Shown piece after piece: positions 23,901 to 32,703 of a DNA stretch of 64,000 nt. The stretch comes from Azolla caroliniana (lineage: Eukaryota; Polypodiophyta). A program made the translations under genes and the position numbers. The notes beneath the pieces are model-generated. The model had not been told where the DNA came from. It saw nothing but the letters and a program-made list of their open reading frames with translations, and made no database searches. Where the stretch lies: contig JBHGNT010000002.1 in the NCBI GenBank assembly GCA_043228905.1, positions 18,724,001 to 18,788,000 on the forward strand. Reading direction: 5' to 3'. Position 1 is the stretch's first letter. Each line of letters begins with the position of its first letter.

Positions 23901-26900
23901 GATAAAGCATTTCCATGTAAGCAATAAAGAGTTCCCTTCTTTGAGCCTTTCACAATCAGCCTTGAACCTTTTTTCATTTTCCATGATCCTCTCAAAGAGA
24001 ATGTTATAACCATGCATATCCATTTGACCCACAGAAAGAAAGCTCTTCTTGATCCATGGTACATAACGCACATTATGCAAAACTAGCTCATTAGTGCCAT
24101 TTGTAGAAAAATGCATTGTGCCAATACCCCCAATGTAACATGCATGAGTTTTGCAGCTGCGATAACATACCTATAAACAAGGACAAGTGTTCAACTACAT
24201 GCTTGGACTAATCCAGTTGCTGCCAAAAAGCTTTCACATCAAGCCTTTAGCTTGATGTGACATGCATTGTGTTTTCATATGTGGCCTTTAGCTTTGCCTA
24301 TACTTTGGAAGCAAATATCAAGCCTTTGAGATCTACCAAAATCTCATAAGAAACAAACATCTTAATGTATGTGACAAACTTTTTGTTCAAAATCAATTAT
24401 GCATCTTTTGACATGCCTTCAGAAAGAGATTTCCTTGTATTCTCTTCTTCCACAAGTCGAAACTTGTTCCCTCTAATCATTGAATCTCAAATAGATTCTT
24501 CACATCTGAGGAAGATTATCAACTAACTTGCACACTGAAGAGGTTATCCCGTTGAAAACGGCCTATTATCGACTGTTGAGATGCCCAAGAAGTTTCTGGA
24601 AGCTCCGGAGCAAGGTTCTTCACGATGAAACTAAAGATGATCGTGATAGAACACCTTTTCTTTCGTATACAACACTTGTGCAACAGTTCCGAAACCCTAA
24701 ATCCACTTTGATACCAATTGAGAGGGTCAGAAATGATGTCAATAGAGTTGAGGAACACGCGGGAGTCCACAAAGTATGGGCGCTTTAGCTGCAACAATAG
24801 AGCAATGGAGAGCGCAGTAGTTGGAGGAGCTCGCCTTTGAAGTGAGATCCAAAAGTTCTAAAGTTATGTTTTATATGACCCATTTAGGGTTGTTGGCCTT
24901 TATAATTAGGCCTATACATATATACACTAAAAGGGGGTCATTTAGGGCCTTTACCCCAACATCCCCCACTAACATAGTTGACCTTTAGATTTATCACATT
25001 TTATTAGCCCTCTTATTTAATAAAAACCAAACCATGGTGTTCTTCTGATTTCACCCCAAGAATTGGCAATCTATTCTTCCATCAATTTGCTTGGATAACT
25101 ACCTATCTCAATTTCTTACTATTGTGAAGAGCACTTGAGCTGCCATATCACAATACCTAGTGCATGAGATAGATTTGTATCCATATAAGAAAGCTTGATA
25201 ATAAATCCATCTTCTGACGTTTAAAAGAATAGTTCCTTATAGTGTGGCATCTTCCTTCCAAGAGATATTGTGGAGTAGTGCAACATTTATACTTATGCAA
25301 CTAGAACAATCTAGTATTTGAACATACAAACAATGTTTATATCTATGTTCATTGAGTTATTTTCACGACATGAGTACTATTCTTGATTAACTTTGCTTTC
25401 AGAGTTCGTAACTCCACCGTCCTTGCCCAGATTATATCATGGGACACTAATGATTTGTTCCTTATAATGGGCACAAATATCAAGAACAAAGGGCTTTGTG
25501 CTTCATGCAACTTCATTCCACAAATTTCTACTCTATGGAGACGAGTTGTGTTACAAGTGTATCAAACAACCACAATATAGTTTGTGGTTCTTCGAATTGA
25601 TATGTGATATGTGCACATTGTCTTTCAAGGGTTGTATATACAAGAAATTCAATTGAAAGCAACTTCTTGTATGGATAACGGAGACTAAAGCTTTTCCTAT
25701 AGGGAGAACCATATAAAGTCTACAAACAAAGCAACTGTTTTTATTGGAATGGAAAACTCCACTAGAAAGCAGTGTAATGCATTAAAAGGAGATATCAGCA
25801 AGCATACTAGAACCTTATGTAATCAAGAGATGAAGTGAATGGGAAAACTATGTCATTGTTGGAAATTTTTGCAACGAAATTCATCTGAACATTGGGAGGC
25901 ACAAATTTCTAATTTCTCAAATGTAGTTAAATTATGGTGATCAAAGTACAATTGGATGGAGCACAACAACAATGCATACATGGAGGTGTACAATATTTAT
26001 ATGAAACATATGTTTTCTCAATTTGAGTTAATATATTATTGTTATCAACCTTATAATGAGTTCTCATTAAATATGCTTACATCACAAAATTTCTATTTGT
26101 CTCAAAATATTTGAAACATTGTCCCGGTCAATAATATTATGATCAATAATTCATGAGTATTTTTCATGAATTAAAGCATATGCGAACATCTTCCAATTCC
26201 CGACAAATATAAGACCACCATAAAAGTAAATGAAAGTCACCTCCCAACCATGACCTTAAACACATGGTGCTCTCAAAGTTTGTCTTTAAAGTTTTCTTGA
26301 TTACTATTTGCATTAGTAGCTATTAGCTATTATGAATTGTTCCTCGGTGTGTTCTCCCATATAGGGTCTCCTTCATGCTAAAAGTTTTCTTCCTTCAAAC
26401 TGAAATTAGAGTGACTTTTACACAACATAATCATATACTCTTGTTGATCATACTCACAAAGGTTGTCAACTAACAATTGGGCAAGGACAATCTACAACTT
26501 AACTTATATTTTGACGTGATGCTCACTATGTGCCAAATGCAATTGTTGAGATGTGGATAAATTTAATTGGTCTAAGTTTAGATTCAATCTTGAGACCTTT
26601 TTTAGGCTTTTGGAGGCTATTGTTGGGGAATCACTAGGAAAGAGTATGTTTTTGGGTGGATTTCATGGTTGATTTCTATAATAATCCCTTGTAACTTCAA
26701 TTTCTAGGTAATGACAATCATACTGAAGTTAGTATGCCCAATTTGAATATTTTCCAATTGGAGTCTTCATAGATGTCAATAGCTTCCACAAGCTAAATAA
26801 TTTGTTTCAGAGTTAATTCGTTTTTAACTTCTTCTTTATTAGTTATTTCTTTCATTGGCTATATTCATTTTCATGTGTTCAGACTATTGCTAAGAGGATG

Positions 26901-29900
26901 AAGCCACACATCGGAGAGGCCTTGTATCATAAGATTAACATCATTTAGAAAATATGGGACATCATGGACAAGTAGCCTAACTGGTTCAAAGTTGTTTATG
27001 TAATGTCTAATATCCTACATGGACTTAAGAAATGTGTTCATTTAGAAGATGGTGTGATCGACAAACCTTGCACCCAAATGCTAAGACGAATGAACTGAGA
27101 AGATATTTTAGAAAGAAACAAAAAGGTTTGCATAATCATGACATTCATAATTTTGTGCTATGTATAGGAATGTAAATCAAATCTAAGAAAACAACGGCCT
27201 ATTTTATCAACTATACAAGAAATTTATTTCTAGCAAATAAGTAGGACCAGCCAAAAGGGAAAGGTAGGTATTTGCTTTTGATTCTAACCCATATCTAGAG
27301 ACACACCAATAGAAGTTAACCTCTGTAATGAAAAACAAACATTGTCCTTTTGGTGAGATTATGACACTCGTGTTGTACAACTATTGTGTTCATCCTACCA
27401 TTATTTAACCAGATGCACTAGGAATTCTACCCTGATTATGGAAGACTTACATCAATGTTGATATTGTAATTGGGCTCTGGACTCTAAAACTAGTGTCTAC
27501 TGAGTACTCTCTCGCATGGCGTTGAATATACATGAAATTCTATTGATATGTTGTTGGAACGCTCAACTCAAAATCAGATTCTTCACTCAACGACGCATAT
27601 ATATTTTCTTACAAGTTCAAACCCTTCTAGCACAAAGCAATGCCCTCATTATATAAAGTGTATGATACCCAGGTTATACGTTGTGATTAACTAGGTCATT
27701 ATGTCTTCTGATTTATACAAGAACAGAAGATCCAAAGATAAGAAAATGATATTCTTCATCCTGAAGAGCAGAACTTCACTTCAAGATCAAGGTGATCTTC
27801 ATCGTGTGCAAGCAGAACGGTTATTCCCATCAACAAGCTTCTGAAAAGAAGCACCAGACATGGTAAACCATAGGTATATACACTCAAATAAGCCAACTCA
27901 CAATGTCACAAATGCTATGAGTAGGATTGAAAACTCTCACCTTGTCATTGAAGCAAGGTTTTGATTTGCGGATTGGTGAAATTTTAGAGAACAAGGTCAC
28001 GTTCATCAACTAAAGTTAAAAGCAAAGTACGTTGATAACTACATTGACATCATGCTTCCTAATTAATTGAGTTAAAACACTACGAATAATTGATGGAGCA
28101 TTAATTATAATAGAATAGAATTTAGAAACTCCATTAATTATAATTGAAAACTCTCACCTTGTCATTGAAGCAAGGTTTTGATTTGCGGATTGGTGAAATT
28201 TTAGAGAACAAGGTCACGTTCATCAACTAAAGTTAAAAGCAAACTATGTTGATAACTACATTGACATCATGCTTCCTAATTAATTGAGTTAAAACACTAC
28301 GAATAATTGATGGAGCATTAATTATAATAGAATAGAATTTAGAAACTCCATTTTGTTTCAAGTGAAGAAGTTTCATTCACCATGAGCCAAAGCTATGATA
28401 ATATCATTGTGCAAACATTTGCAGTGACTAAACTTTCTACTACATTATATTTTATTGCAAGTTATCCTAAATGAAGGCAACTTGGTAATATGAGACAGAA
28501 CAAACTGTGAACCTTAGAGAAATATATGCATAATGAGCAAAGAAACAATTTGGGTCTTCTTATTGCCAAATGGATCTTTTTCAAAACTTGAAAAGCATTT
28601 GGACTGTTCTCATGAAATCAACTTGGTAATATGAGACGGAACAAACTGTGAACCTTAGAGAAATACATGCATAATGAGCAAAGAAACAATTTGGGTCTTC
28701 TTATTGCCAAATGGATATTTTTCAAAACTTGAAAAGCATTTGGACTGTTCTCATGAAATCAACTTGGTAATATGAGACGGAACAAACTGTAGATGAGGGC
28801 AACTTCATAATATGAGACGGAACAAACTGTGAAACTTAGAGAAATACATGCATAATGAGCAAAGAAACAATTTAGGTCTTATTATTGCCAAATGGATATT
28901 TTTCAAAACTTGAAAAGCATTTGGACTGTTCTCATGAAATCACACATTTTTGAAAAATTTGTCCAGAGTTATGAAAAACAAATCACTAAATAATGTTAAA
29001 GTGAATCATCAGTTTGTAATAAATTTTCATAACTAATCAATTTGGCAACACATTTCTATTCTAGAAATATTGGAAGCAAATTTAGATGCATCCGTAAGTG
29101 AAACAAGAATTAGAGTAGATTCTGAACTTGATGTACAATTACAAAGTTAGAAGAATGATAGGATAGGCTGGATAAGAATTTGGAACAAGAATTAGAGATG
29201 TTAAAGGGTATATTCTGAACTTGATGTATAATTACAATGTAAGAAGAATGATAGGATGAATAAGGATTTGGTCTTAAAAATCTAAACCTTGAAATTTTTC
29301 TTCAAAAAACTTGACCTAGAGCTCCTTTTGTTTCATTCACTTTGTTTTATTCATTCTTCTACCATATAAATCTTTGCACAAATATTTATCATGCTTCTCC
29401 CAATAATAATAAATATCTGTGCATTCTCTATTTCCTATACTATAAATCTGTCGTCTCCAATAACATGAAATGTTCTCTATTTTCCATGCAACACTAGCCT
29501 GGAATCAGAGTTATAAAGCTTCTGCATATGATAACTGTCTTCTCGAAGAATACAAAATGTTTTTGCATTCACTAAATTTCCATGCAATAGTTAGCATGGT
29601 ATCAGTGTTATAGAGCTCTGCATTGTTATTCAACTAGACTTTTTGGAGGATGAGATTCAAGTAGAAGATGGCAACAATTAAACAATCAAAGAATGTTGCT
29701 TCAACAAGTAATAGTGGCGGGACTATGCTGTACGACATGAGGTCATGTCAGGTAGTTAAAGTCGGAGAAGAACATTAACGGGACAAGCTATGAGTTCTGG
29801 AAGTTAAAAGTGTGCACGATGTTGAATTCAGCCTGGAATAGGTGTTGAGCTGATGGGGATTTTAAGATCCAAAGAACCCAATGGTTGTGATATCTCAAAC

Positions 29901-32193
29901 TGCAAATGTGTTGCAAGGATGGAAAAGGCAAAATGTAGATACCATGTATGCAGCTCTTTCATTAATTGATCCAATATTGATGATGTTTCAATACACGTTT
30001 TAGGCGGAAGATGATAGGAAAATATTGTGGATCAATATGCAATACAAAATGAGAGAATAGGATCCAATGTTTCAATACATGTTTTAGGCGGCAGATGATA
30101 GGAAAATACTGTGGATCAATATGCAATACAAAATGAGAGAATAGGATCCAATATCTAGAGAAACAATTGGCTTCTAAGCAGATACGCAAATTGGAGAAAG
30201 CAGAGGAGATCAACGTCAGGACCATATGTCAGTGGTTGTCTAGTTACCGTCGTGTAGGTGCACAGAGCCCAAGGCCTAAAATTCATGTGACGACTTGTGA
30301 GATAAATAAACCATTGAGGTATTATTTGTTATGCCAACATATATTTACGTACGGGCAGTATCAATTATCCTGGAGGAAAAATTCGAAGCCCATGAAATAT
30401 TCAATATTTTAATAAAATGGTAGAAAATATGATGCATTTAAATTTATCTAAATTTGTAGTAACATACATACCTACACACTACATTCTTTTATACATCCAT
30501 GATAAACAAAATCTGTGTAGAGCATTTAAAATGAGTTGTTATCAAAGGATATATTCATATTAAAGGGGTATATTGATTAATTATTCTTTTCCTAAACGGT
30601 CTCAAGAATAATAAGACATAGGTAGAAGGGGTTCCAAAAAGAGATGCCACAAATGCATGTGGTGCAGCAATGCATTATCTTCAAAGTAATGATCGCATGG
30701 ATCACAATCCGTGCATTCTCCTTTAGCATGGTTCACAGTCCGTGCATTCTTCAAAGTGTGGTAGCATGGATCACAATCCATAGTGTGGTGGCATCACAAT
30801 CCATGCATCATCTCCAAAGTATGGCAACATGGACAGATGGCTCCTAGATAGGAGAGGTACATAGATAGCAGAAGTCAAAAGGAGCTGATTCGAAAACTCC
30901 AGGGATGTCAAAGGTGGAGTTTTTATGTTGGTGAACAAGAAGATATGTCCACCACGGTGAACAAGAAGACATGTCCAACAGAGAGAAGAGGATCAGTAAT
31001 TGCAAAACCTCAACAGGTAGGAGGAAGTGATTGAAAGGAGTGCTTCTAGTTGCCCAAATCCATGGAAAACTTTGGCAAAAGTTGAAGGCGAATATAGGAA
31101 GTGCTTAACGAATGCAAACCTCCACATATTAGCAAAGATGAGTACACTAATGTCAAAAATGAACATTGCCATGAAGAACTCACTCTCATGATGATTGACA
31201 ATTCACCCCACTCCAAGAGAAAATATGCAAGTTTTACACTATCCAAGAGATAATCAAACAATGTTCATCCATAAGGTCATCACGCTGTGGACAAGTCAGC
31301 ATCTTAAGGAGGAATGGAAGGGGATGGAAACAACAATAGATTGGAAAATCAGACAAGAGGTGTTGGCTCAGAGCATTTATCATGATTAGAGTTCAAAACA
31401 AACAATAATGTGCAGCCACAATAGGATTGACATAGATCAAAACATTCAACAATATTGCAAGAGACTCTCGAACAAGGTAGGGAAACTAGACCAGAGAGTT
31501 TGTCGAAGGAGCATAGACAATGTTTGCCTATCATTTGTTGGCCATAGATCAAATTCTACTTTGGCGAGTCGGAAATGCCTTTGGTTGGGGACGATGATCC
31601 AAAACCGATGACTAAATCATCTGTCAAGTGGAGCATTAGGTCTCCAGCCATAGGAGGCGGCCAACGTAAATCAAAGGACCGTTTATGACTGGTCAAGCAA
31701 ATATAAGGGGTCTTTTTACAAAGCACACAAAGACGATTGATCGTAGGTCAAGCTGGTCTCCTTATTCCATGTGGTTAATAATCAATTATCATCGATATGT
31801 TAAACATGCTATAAAACATGGTGGAACAGGCGGTACACGGACTAACTAGGCAATCAAAAGAGTCAAACCACGATGATGAACAGCAGTAACAGTTGATTCT
31901 TAATGTAAGGCGCAAGGAGCCAAGGATGAAAGCAAGGTAAATAAAGATAATTGAAAGGCAGGGTCAAGTGAAGAACAGCGAAGAAGAATATTAGTAGGGA
32001 TCTATCATTTCCATTAAATAAAAGAAAGAAGGGATGTTTTGTTGGTGGGAGATTAGGAAGACAGATCAAACGAGAGTGAGGGTCAAAAGTGAAGGCGAGG
32101 ACTCACAGAATGAAGAGGCATTGACGGCGGCTGGAGGCAGCCGAGGGAGACCTGGTCACTTGCGCCTCCTCCTCCTTCTTCTTCTTGTACTAC

Positions 32194-32225
<32 letters not shown>

Positions 32226-32618
32226 CTTCTTGTCTTCGGGTGAGGTAATGCTGAACCATGTCTTCTACGCTGCTGCAAAGAAAGAATGAAGGAATGAAGG
32301 AAGGAAATCATGATGATTGGTAATTAATGGAATTAAGGAGTAGTATCGAAGCAAAAGCACTGCTTGCAGAGAGGAGAGGATAAGAGTAAATGATGACGGA
32401 ATAATAAATGGATGGATGGATGGATAAAGGCAGTACCAGGGATTGGCGAAGTGGTAGATCTTGCCGGAGCTGGAGAATATGATGAGGGCTACGTCGGCGT
32501 CGCAGAGGACGGAGAGCTCACGTGCCTTCTTCACCAGCCCCACGCGGCGCTTGCAGAACGTCACGTGTCGGGTACTGGCATTCTCGATACGCTTTATCTC
32601 TATCTTGCAGCGCCCCAT
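4910..32618 (-). CDS. MIKC-type MADS-box transcription factor, OsMADS32-like (split gene)
   Basis: This is the one host gene with strong support. It would encode a nuclear MADS-box transcription factor that binds CArG boxes as a dimer or tetramer, usually in flower or organ identity programmes. Exons read on the minus strand: MADS domain 32618-32437; K domain 6312-6259 and 6091-5986; 5665-5633; 5504-5463; C-terminal 5282-5071; probable last exon 4988-4910. All joints have GT/AG and matching phases, and the 42-nt exon and the 106-nt K exon are close to the standard MIKC pattern. The I-domain exon expected between 32437 and 6312 was not located, so the model is incomplete. [13 protein letters not shown] with GKIYHF, and a K domain reading RLEQEQRLRTGD, fit the OsMADS32-like clade best as I recall it; B-class or B-sister membership is not excluded. 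Intron 1 (or introns 1 and 2) spans about 26 kb filled with transposons. The frames are intact, so it may be functional. Confidence 0.75.
5071..5282 (-). CDS. MADS gene C-terminal exon with polyglutamate tract
   Basis: Follows acatgtag| and ends CTCAG|gtatat (212 nt, phase 2). It begins [13 protein letters not shown], has a run of 14 Glu encoded by a GAA/GAG microsatellite (about 5199-5243), then [20 protein letters not shown] and a Ser/Asn-rich end DELLQL. The C region of MADS proteins is poorly conserved and often transcription-activating. The Glu tract is a likely length polymorphism. Confidence 0.8.
5199..5243 (+). repeat. TTC/GAA microsatellite inside the MADS C-terminal exon
   Basis: An almost pure (ttc) run on the plus strand, read as GAA on the sense strand, encoding the Glu tract. 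Confidence 0.9.
5463..5504 (-). CDS. MADS gene 42-nt exon (end of K, start of C region)
   Basis: Acceptor tgggcag|CAA and donor GAG|gtaaga. Encodes [14 protein letters not shown], a near-typical last K helix (compare the QKEL...EN..L motif common in MIKC proteins). It is exactly 42 nt, the standard size for this exon. Confidence 0.85.
5633..5665 (-). CDS. MADS gene short exon (33 nt)
   Basis: Acceptor acatttag|GAGG and donor CTGAAG|gttagt delimit 33 nt encoding [11 protein letters not shown], in phase with both neighbours. Most MIKC genes have 42 nt here; shortened versions are known in B-class (PI/GLO) genes. The residues are weakly K-like, so the exact limits are less certain. Confidence 0.55.
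5986..6091 (-). CDS. MADS gene exon: K domain core
   Basis: Encodes [20 protein letters not shown] followed by [15 protein letters not shown], the amphipathic K helix used for MADS multimerisation. The acceptor is gttgcag|A and the donor AAG|gtacca. It is 106 nt long, where MIKC genes usually have about 100. The common GEDL motif at the K start is replaced by TGDTEAL, which separates it from AG, SEP and SOC1 types. Confidence 0.85.
6259..6312 (-). CDS. MADS gene exon: start of K domain
   Basis: Encodes [17 protein letters not shown] plus two bases, with donor AAAG|gtatat. This is the heptad-rich start of the keratin-like K domain. The acceptor is ambiguous: after gatgag (start 6312, 54 nt) or after gatgagtcag (start 6308, 50 nt). 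The phase-2 end joins the next exon to give QRLRTGD. Confidence 0.65.
8347..8408 (+). repeat. GA/CT microsatellite
   Basis: About 60 bases of (ga)n, interrupted by single changes, in the MADS intron. Confidence 0.95.
9539..10390 (+). pseudogene. Degenerate hAT-like transposase remnant
   Basis: The first open part reads [19 protein letters not shown], resembling the N-terminal segment of plant hAT transposases where a Phe/Pro-containing nhpsF block occurs. About 110 bases later, in broken frames, is [17 protein letters not shown], close to the WTPCA(S/A)H(C/S)L(N/D)L motif typical of hAT transposases. An acidic EEE/DDD stretch ends the remnant near 10380. Many stops and frameshifts separate these pieces, and no BED finger, dimerisation domain, terminal inverted repeats or 8-bp target duplication was found. 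The WTPCAS motif carries the call; the rest is inference. Confidence 0.4.
10605..11040 (+). repeat. 220-bp tandem duplication
   Basis: The block gttcaagtgtggataatccg... starts at 10605 and again at 10825, with about 95 percent identity to about 11040. Part of it resembles, inverted, the sequence at 13240-13310, so it may derive from a MITE-like element. Confidence 0.85.
11640..11945 (+). repeat. Repeat R1, forward copy
   Basis: A non-coding repeat defined by gaaagaaatattaacgtc, ttttaagaggccaaaatgg, agagattacatcttaagtg, ttgagaacaaatcaaaata, agatctctagcataggtcga and gaagcaagggaagcacctatg. Other copies lie at 13372-13820 (inverted), 20952-21315, 21325-21612 and 22942-23104 (truncated). Confidence 0.8.
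11943..11981 (+). repeat. GA microsatellite
   Basis: A (ga)n run directly at the end of the R1 copy. Confidence 0.9.
12661..13056 (+). repeat. Four-copy 99-bp tandem array of tRNA-like units
   Basis: Units start at 12661, 12760, 12859 and 12958, each about 99 bp. Each unit holds an A-box-like tgggctagtggatag and, about 32 bases on, a B-box-like ggttcaaatccgg (variants cttcaaatccc, agttcaaatct, ggttcaaattc), followed by a constant gtagcgtgatttaaggaatt spacer. The spacing and motifs fit Pol III type-2 promoters of tRNA-derived SINEs. No unit folds into an obvious complete tRNA gene. Confidence 0.8.
13372..13820 (-). repeat. Repeat R1, inverted long copy
   Basis: Reverse complement of the forward copy at 11640-11945, extended by a segment (ccgtgcacgtagaccccag... 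to tctcgccatcg) shared with 2578-2790 and 21195-21320. It forms a large inverted pair with 11640-11945 around the tRNA-like array. Confidence 0.75.
14928..15335 (-). mobile_element. 3' LTR of copia A, with polypurine tract
   Basis: Runs from tgtaaaagaatatg (14928) to tctcaaca (15335), 408 bp. On the minus strand it is preceded by the polypurine tract ttgagggggag (15336-15346). The outer flank shows no matching duplication because the other LTR is truncated. Confidence 0.85.
15336..17410 (-). pseudogene. Copia A RT and RNase H
   Basis: Read leftward in broken frames. The RT has [11 protein letters not shown] (16780-16830), the intact YVDD catalytic box, and [13 protein letters not shown]. RNase H follows with [18 protein letters not shown], where the two catalytic Asp are kept, then [13 protein letters not shown]-like and [17 protein letters not shown] near 15980-16186. 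The last part (15336-15900) is a charged, weakly conserved tail before the LTR. Frameshifts occur near 16528-16570 and 15980-16100, and the N-terminal RT (16900-17410) has several stops. Confidence 0.85.
17411..18476 (-). pseudogene. Copia A integrase
   Basis: Contains the core segment [18 protein letters not shown] (catalytic Asp context, about 18330-18410), a frame-shifted zone around 18130-18330 carrying the [10 protein letters not shown]-like Glu region, and the C-terminal part [20 protein letters not shown] followed by [19 protein letters not shown] and [20 protein letters not shown], which is diagnostic of plant copia integrases. Stops and frameshifts make it non-functional. Confidence 0.85.
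18568..19552 (-). pseudogene. Copia A zinc knuckle, protease and pre-integrase domain
   Basis: A CCHC knuckle [14 protein letters not shown] is intact around 19310-19350 in a frame different from its surroundings. The protease motif reads [14 protein letters not shown] where copia proteases have W(I/F)DSGASNHM, so the catalytic Asp and Ser are replaced by Tyr and Phe. The pre-integrase region includes [19 protein letters not shown] and [16 protein letters not shown]. Confidence 0.8.
19553..20144 (-). pseudogene. Copia A gag
   Basis: Starts [20 protein letters not shown] and continues [20 protein letters not shown], then [20 protein letters not shown] and a [20 protein letters not shown] block to 19824. 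Downstream, shifted frames continue to 19553 with [17 protein letters not shown]-like sequence. This is the UBN2-type gag; the same N-terminus occurs at 63374 in element C and, more diverged, at 57245 in element B. Confidence 0.9.
20232..20253 (-). other. Primer binding site of copia A
   Basis: The minus strand reads tggtatcagagcgcgagggt directly inside the 5' LTR, the initiator tRNA-Met complement. Confidence 0.85.
20254..20548 (-). mobile_element. Truncated 5' LTR of copia A
   Basis: 295 bp, aligned to the 3' LTR from tgtaaaagaatatga to cgaggaatatca. The final roughly 100 bases of the partner (15237-15335) are missing and unrelated sequence follows. Confidence 0.85.
20952..21612 (+). repeat. 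Two R1 copies in tandem
   Basis: The first copy (20952-21315) includes the extended 3' segment (ggcctatgtgcacaacaaattgc). The second (21325-21612) begins again at aaagaaagaaatattaatgtc and ends at gaagcgagggacgc. They share the same internal blocks as 11640-11945. Confidence 0.8.
22290..22935 (-). pseudogene. Copia fragment E: protease and pre-integrase domain
   Basis: Read leftward from about 22930: [16 protein letters not shown], a copia protease start whose D-S-G is changed to D-R-D, then in broken frames [32 protein letters not shown] and [25 protein letters not shown], the GAG-pre-integrase block. It is a different family from fragment F, since its pre-integrase sequence differs. It is bounded on the right by the truncated R1 copy at 22942. 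Confidence 0.7.
22942..23104 (+). repeat. R1, truncated copy
   Basis: Only the 5' half of R1 (to aaaaagagattaaagaatct). It sits exactly where the RT frame of copia fragment F ends. Confidence 0.75.
23105..24712 (-). pseudogene. Copia fragment F: gag relic to N-terminal RT
   Basis: From right to left: PBS, a gag relic with no clear motif, the protease C-terminal part ([20 protein letters not shown], 24000-24116), pre-integrase ([20 protein letters not shown], 23780-23863), then the integrase C-terminus ([26 protein letters not shown], 23550-23680) and the RT start ([26 protein letters not shown], then [14 protein letters not shown], 23105-23320). The catalytic integrase core between 23654 and 23712 is missing, so a deletion fused pre-integrase to the integrase C-terminus. 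RT stops at an R1 copy. Confidence 0.85.
24719..24961 (-). mobile_element. Copia LTR flanked by both a PBS and a polypurine tract
   Basis: 243 bp from tgagagggtcag to ttaccccaaca. On the minus strand its downstream side is attggtatcaaagtgg (PBS, 24703-24718) and its upstream side is gttagtggggga (polypurine tract, 24962-24973). One LTR therefore joins the 3' end of one element to the 5' end of another. Confidence 0.7.
27926..28350 (+). repeat. 217-bp tandem duplication
   Basis: Copies start at attgaaaactctcaccttg at 27926 and 28143 and are nearly identical through ttagaaactccatt. Confidence 0.9.
28478..28942 (+). repeat. 141-bp tandem repeat, three full or near-full copies plus a partial
   Basis: Units start with caacttggtaatatgagac at 28478, 28619 and 28760 (the last cut short), and again near 28799, each carrying tgcataatgagcaaagaaac and gaaaagcatttggactgttc. 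Confidence 0.85.
29640..30200 (+). pseudogene. Possible degenerate copia-type gag, with an 84-bp tandem duplication
   Basis: Broken frames include [20 protein letters not shown], which resembles the L.G.NY..W...M...L start of copia gag. They are followed by two 84-bp copies (29984 and 30068) each reading [16 protein letters not shown], then [15 protein letters not shown]. The resemblance is loose and no other domain follows. Confidence 0.35.
30650..30835 (+). repeat. Short degenerate tandem motif
   Basis: Repeats of gcatggatcacaatccgtgc-type units (about 40-60 bp apart, five degenerate copies). Non-coding. Confidence 0.6.
32165..32235 (+). repeat. TTC/GAA microsatellite at the start of MADS intron 1
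   Basis: Runs of (ctt)n and (ttc)n about 200 bases downstream of the exon-1 donor in the sense direction. Confidence 0.9.
32437..32618 (-). CDS. MADS gene exon 1: full MADS domain
   Basis: The reading starts with [20 protein letters not shown] and continues [40 protein letters not shown]. It covers the whole DNA-binding and dimerisation domain in 60 codons plus two bases, ending CCCTG|gtactg. Phase 2 at this junction is the norm for MIKC genes, where exon 1 is about 182-188 nt. Differences from the usual plant consensus are MGRG to MGRC at residue 4, KRRNG to KRRVG, and RQVTF to RHVTF. The ATG is chosen because it is the invariant MGR start; the longer open frame upstream reads through the GAA tract and is not MADS-like. 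Confidence 0.9.
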
Positions 32619-32637
32619 CCCTTCTCCTTCTCTTTCT

Positions 32638-32703
32638 GCTTCTTCTTCTTCTTCTTCTTCTTCTTCTTCTTCTTCTTCTTCTTCTTCTTCTTCTTCTTCT
32701 TCT
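32638..32703 (+). repeat. TTC/GAA microsatellite in the MADS gene 5' leader
   Basis: An uninterrupted (ttc) run of about 21 units on the plus strand. On the sense strand it is (GAA)n ending about 20 bases before the ATG at 32618. Confidence 0.95.

Larger units (their letters stand above)
6316..32436 (-). other. Giant MADS intron region(s), TE-rich, with the I-domain exon unplaced
   Basis: About 26.1 kb between the MADS exon and the K-domain exons. Identified contents are listed separately. Stretches where nothing recognisable was seen are 6316-8340, 8410-9500, 13821-14927, 24974-27925, 28950-29640 and 30850-32160. These are AT-rich with only short chance ORFs. At least one small coding exon (about 60-90 nt) should be hidden here if the gene is complete. 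Confidence 0.6.

Noticed and set aside
32034-32243. Plus-strand ORF with a long Leu tail
   Set aside because: The Leu run is the translated TTC/CTT microsatellite; no family motif.
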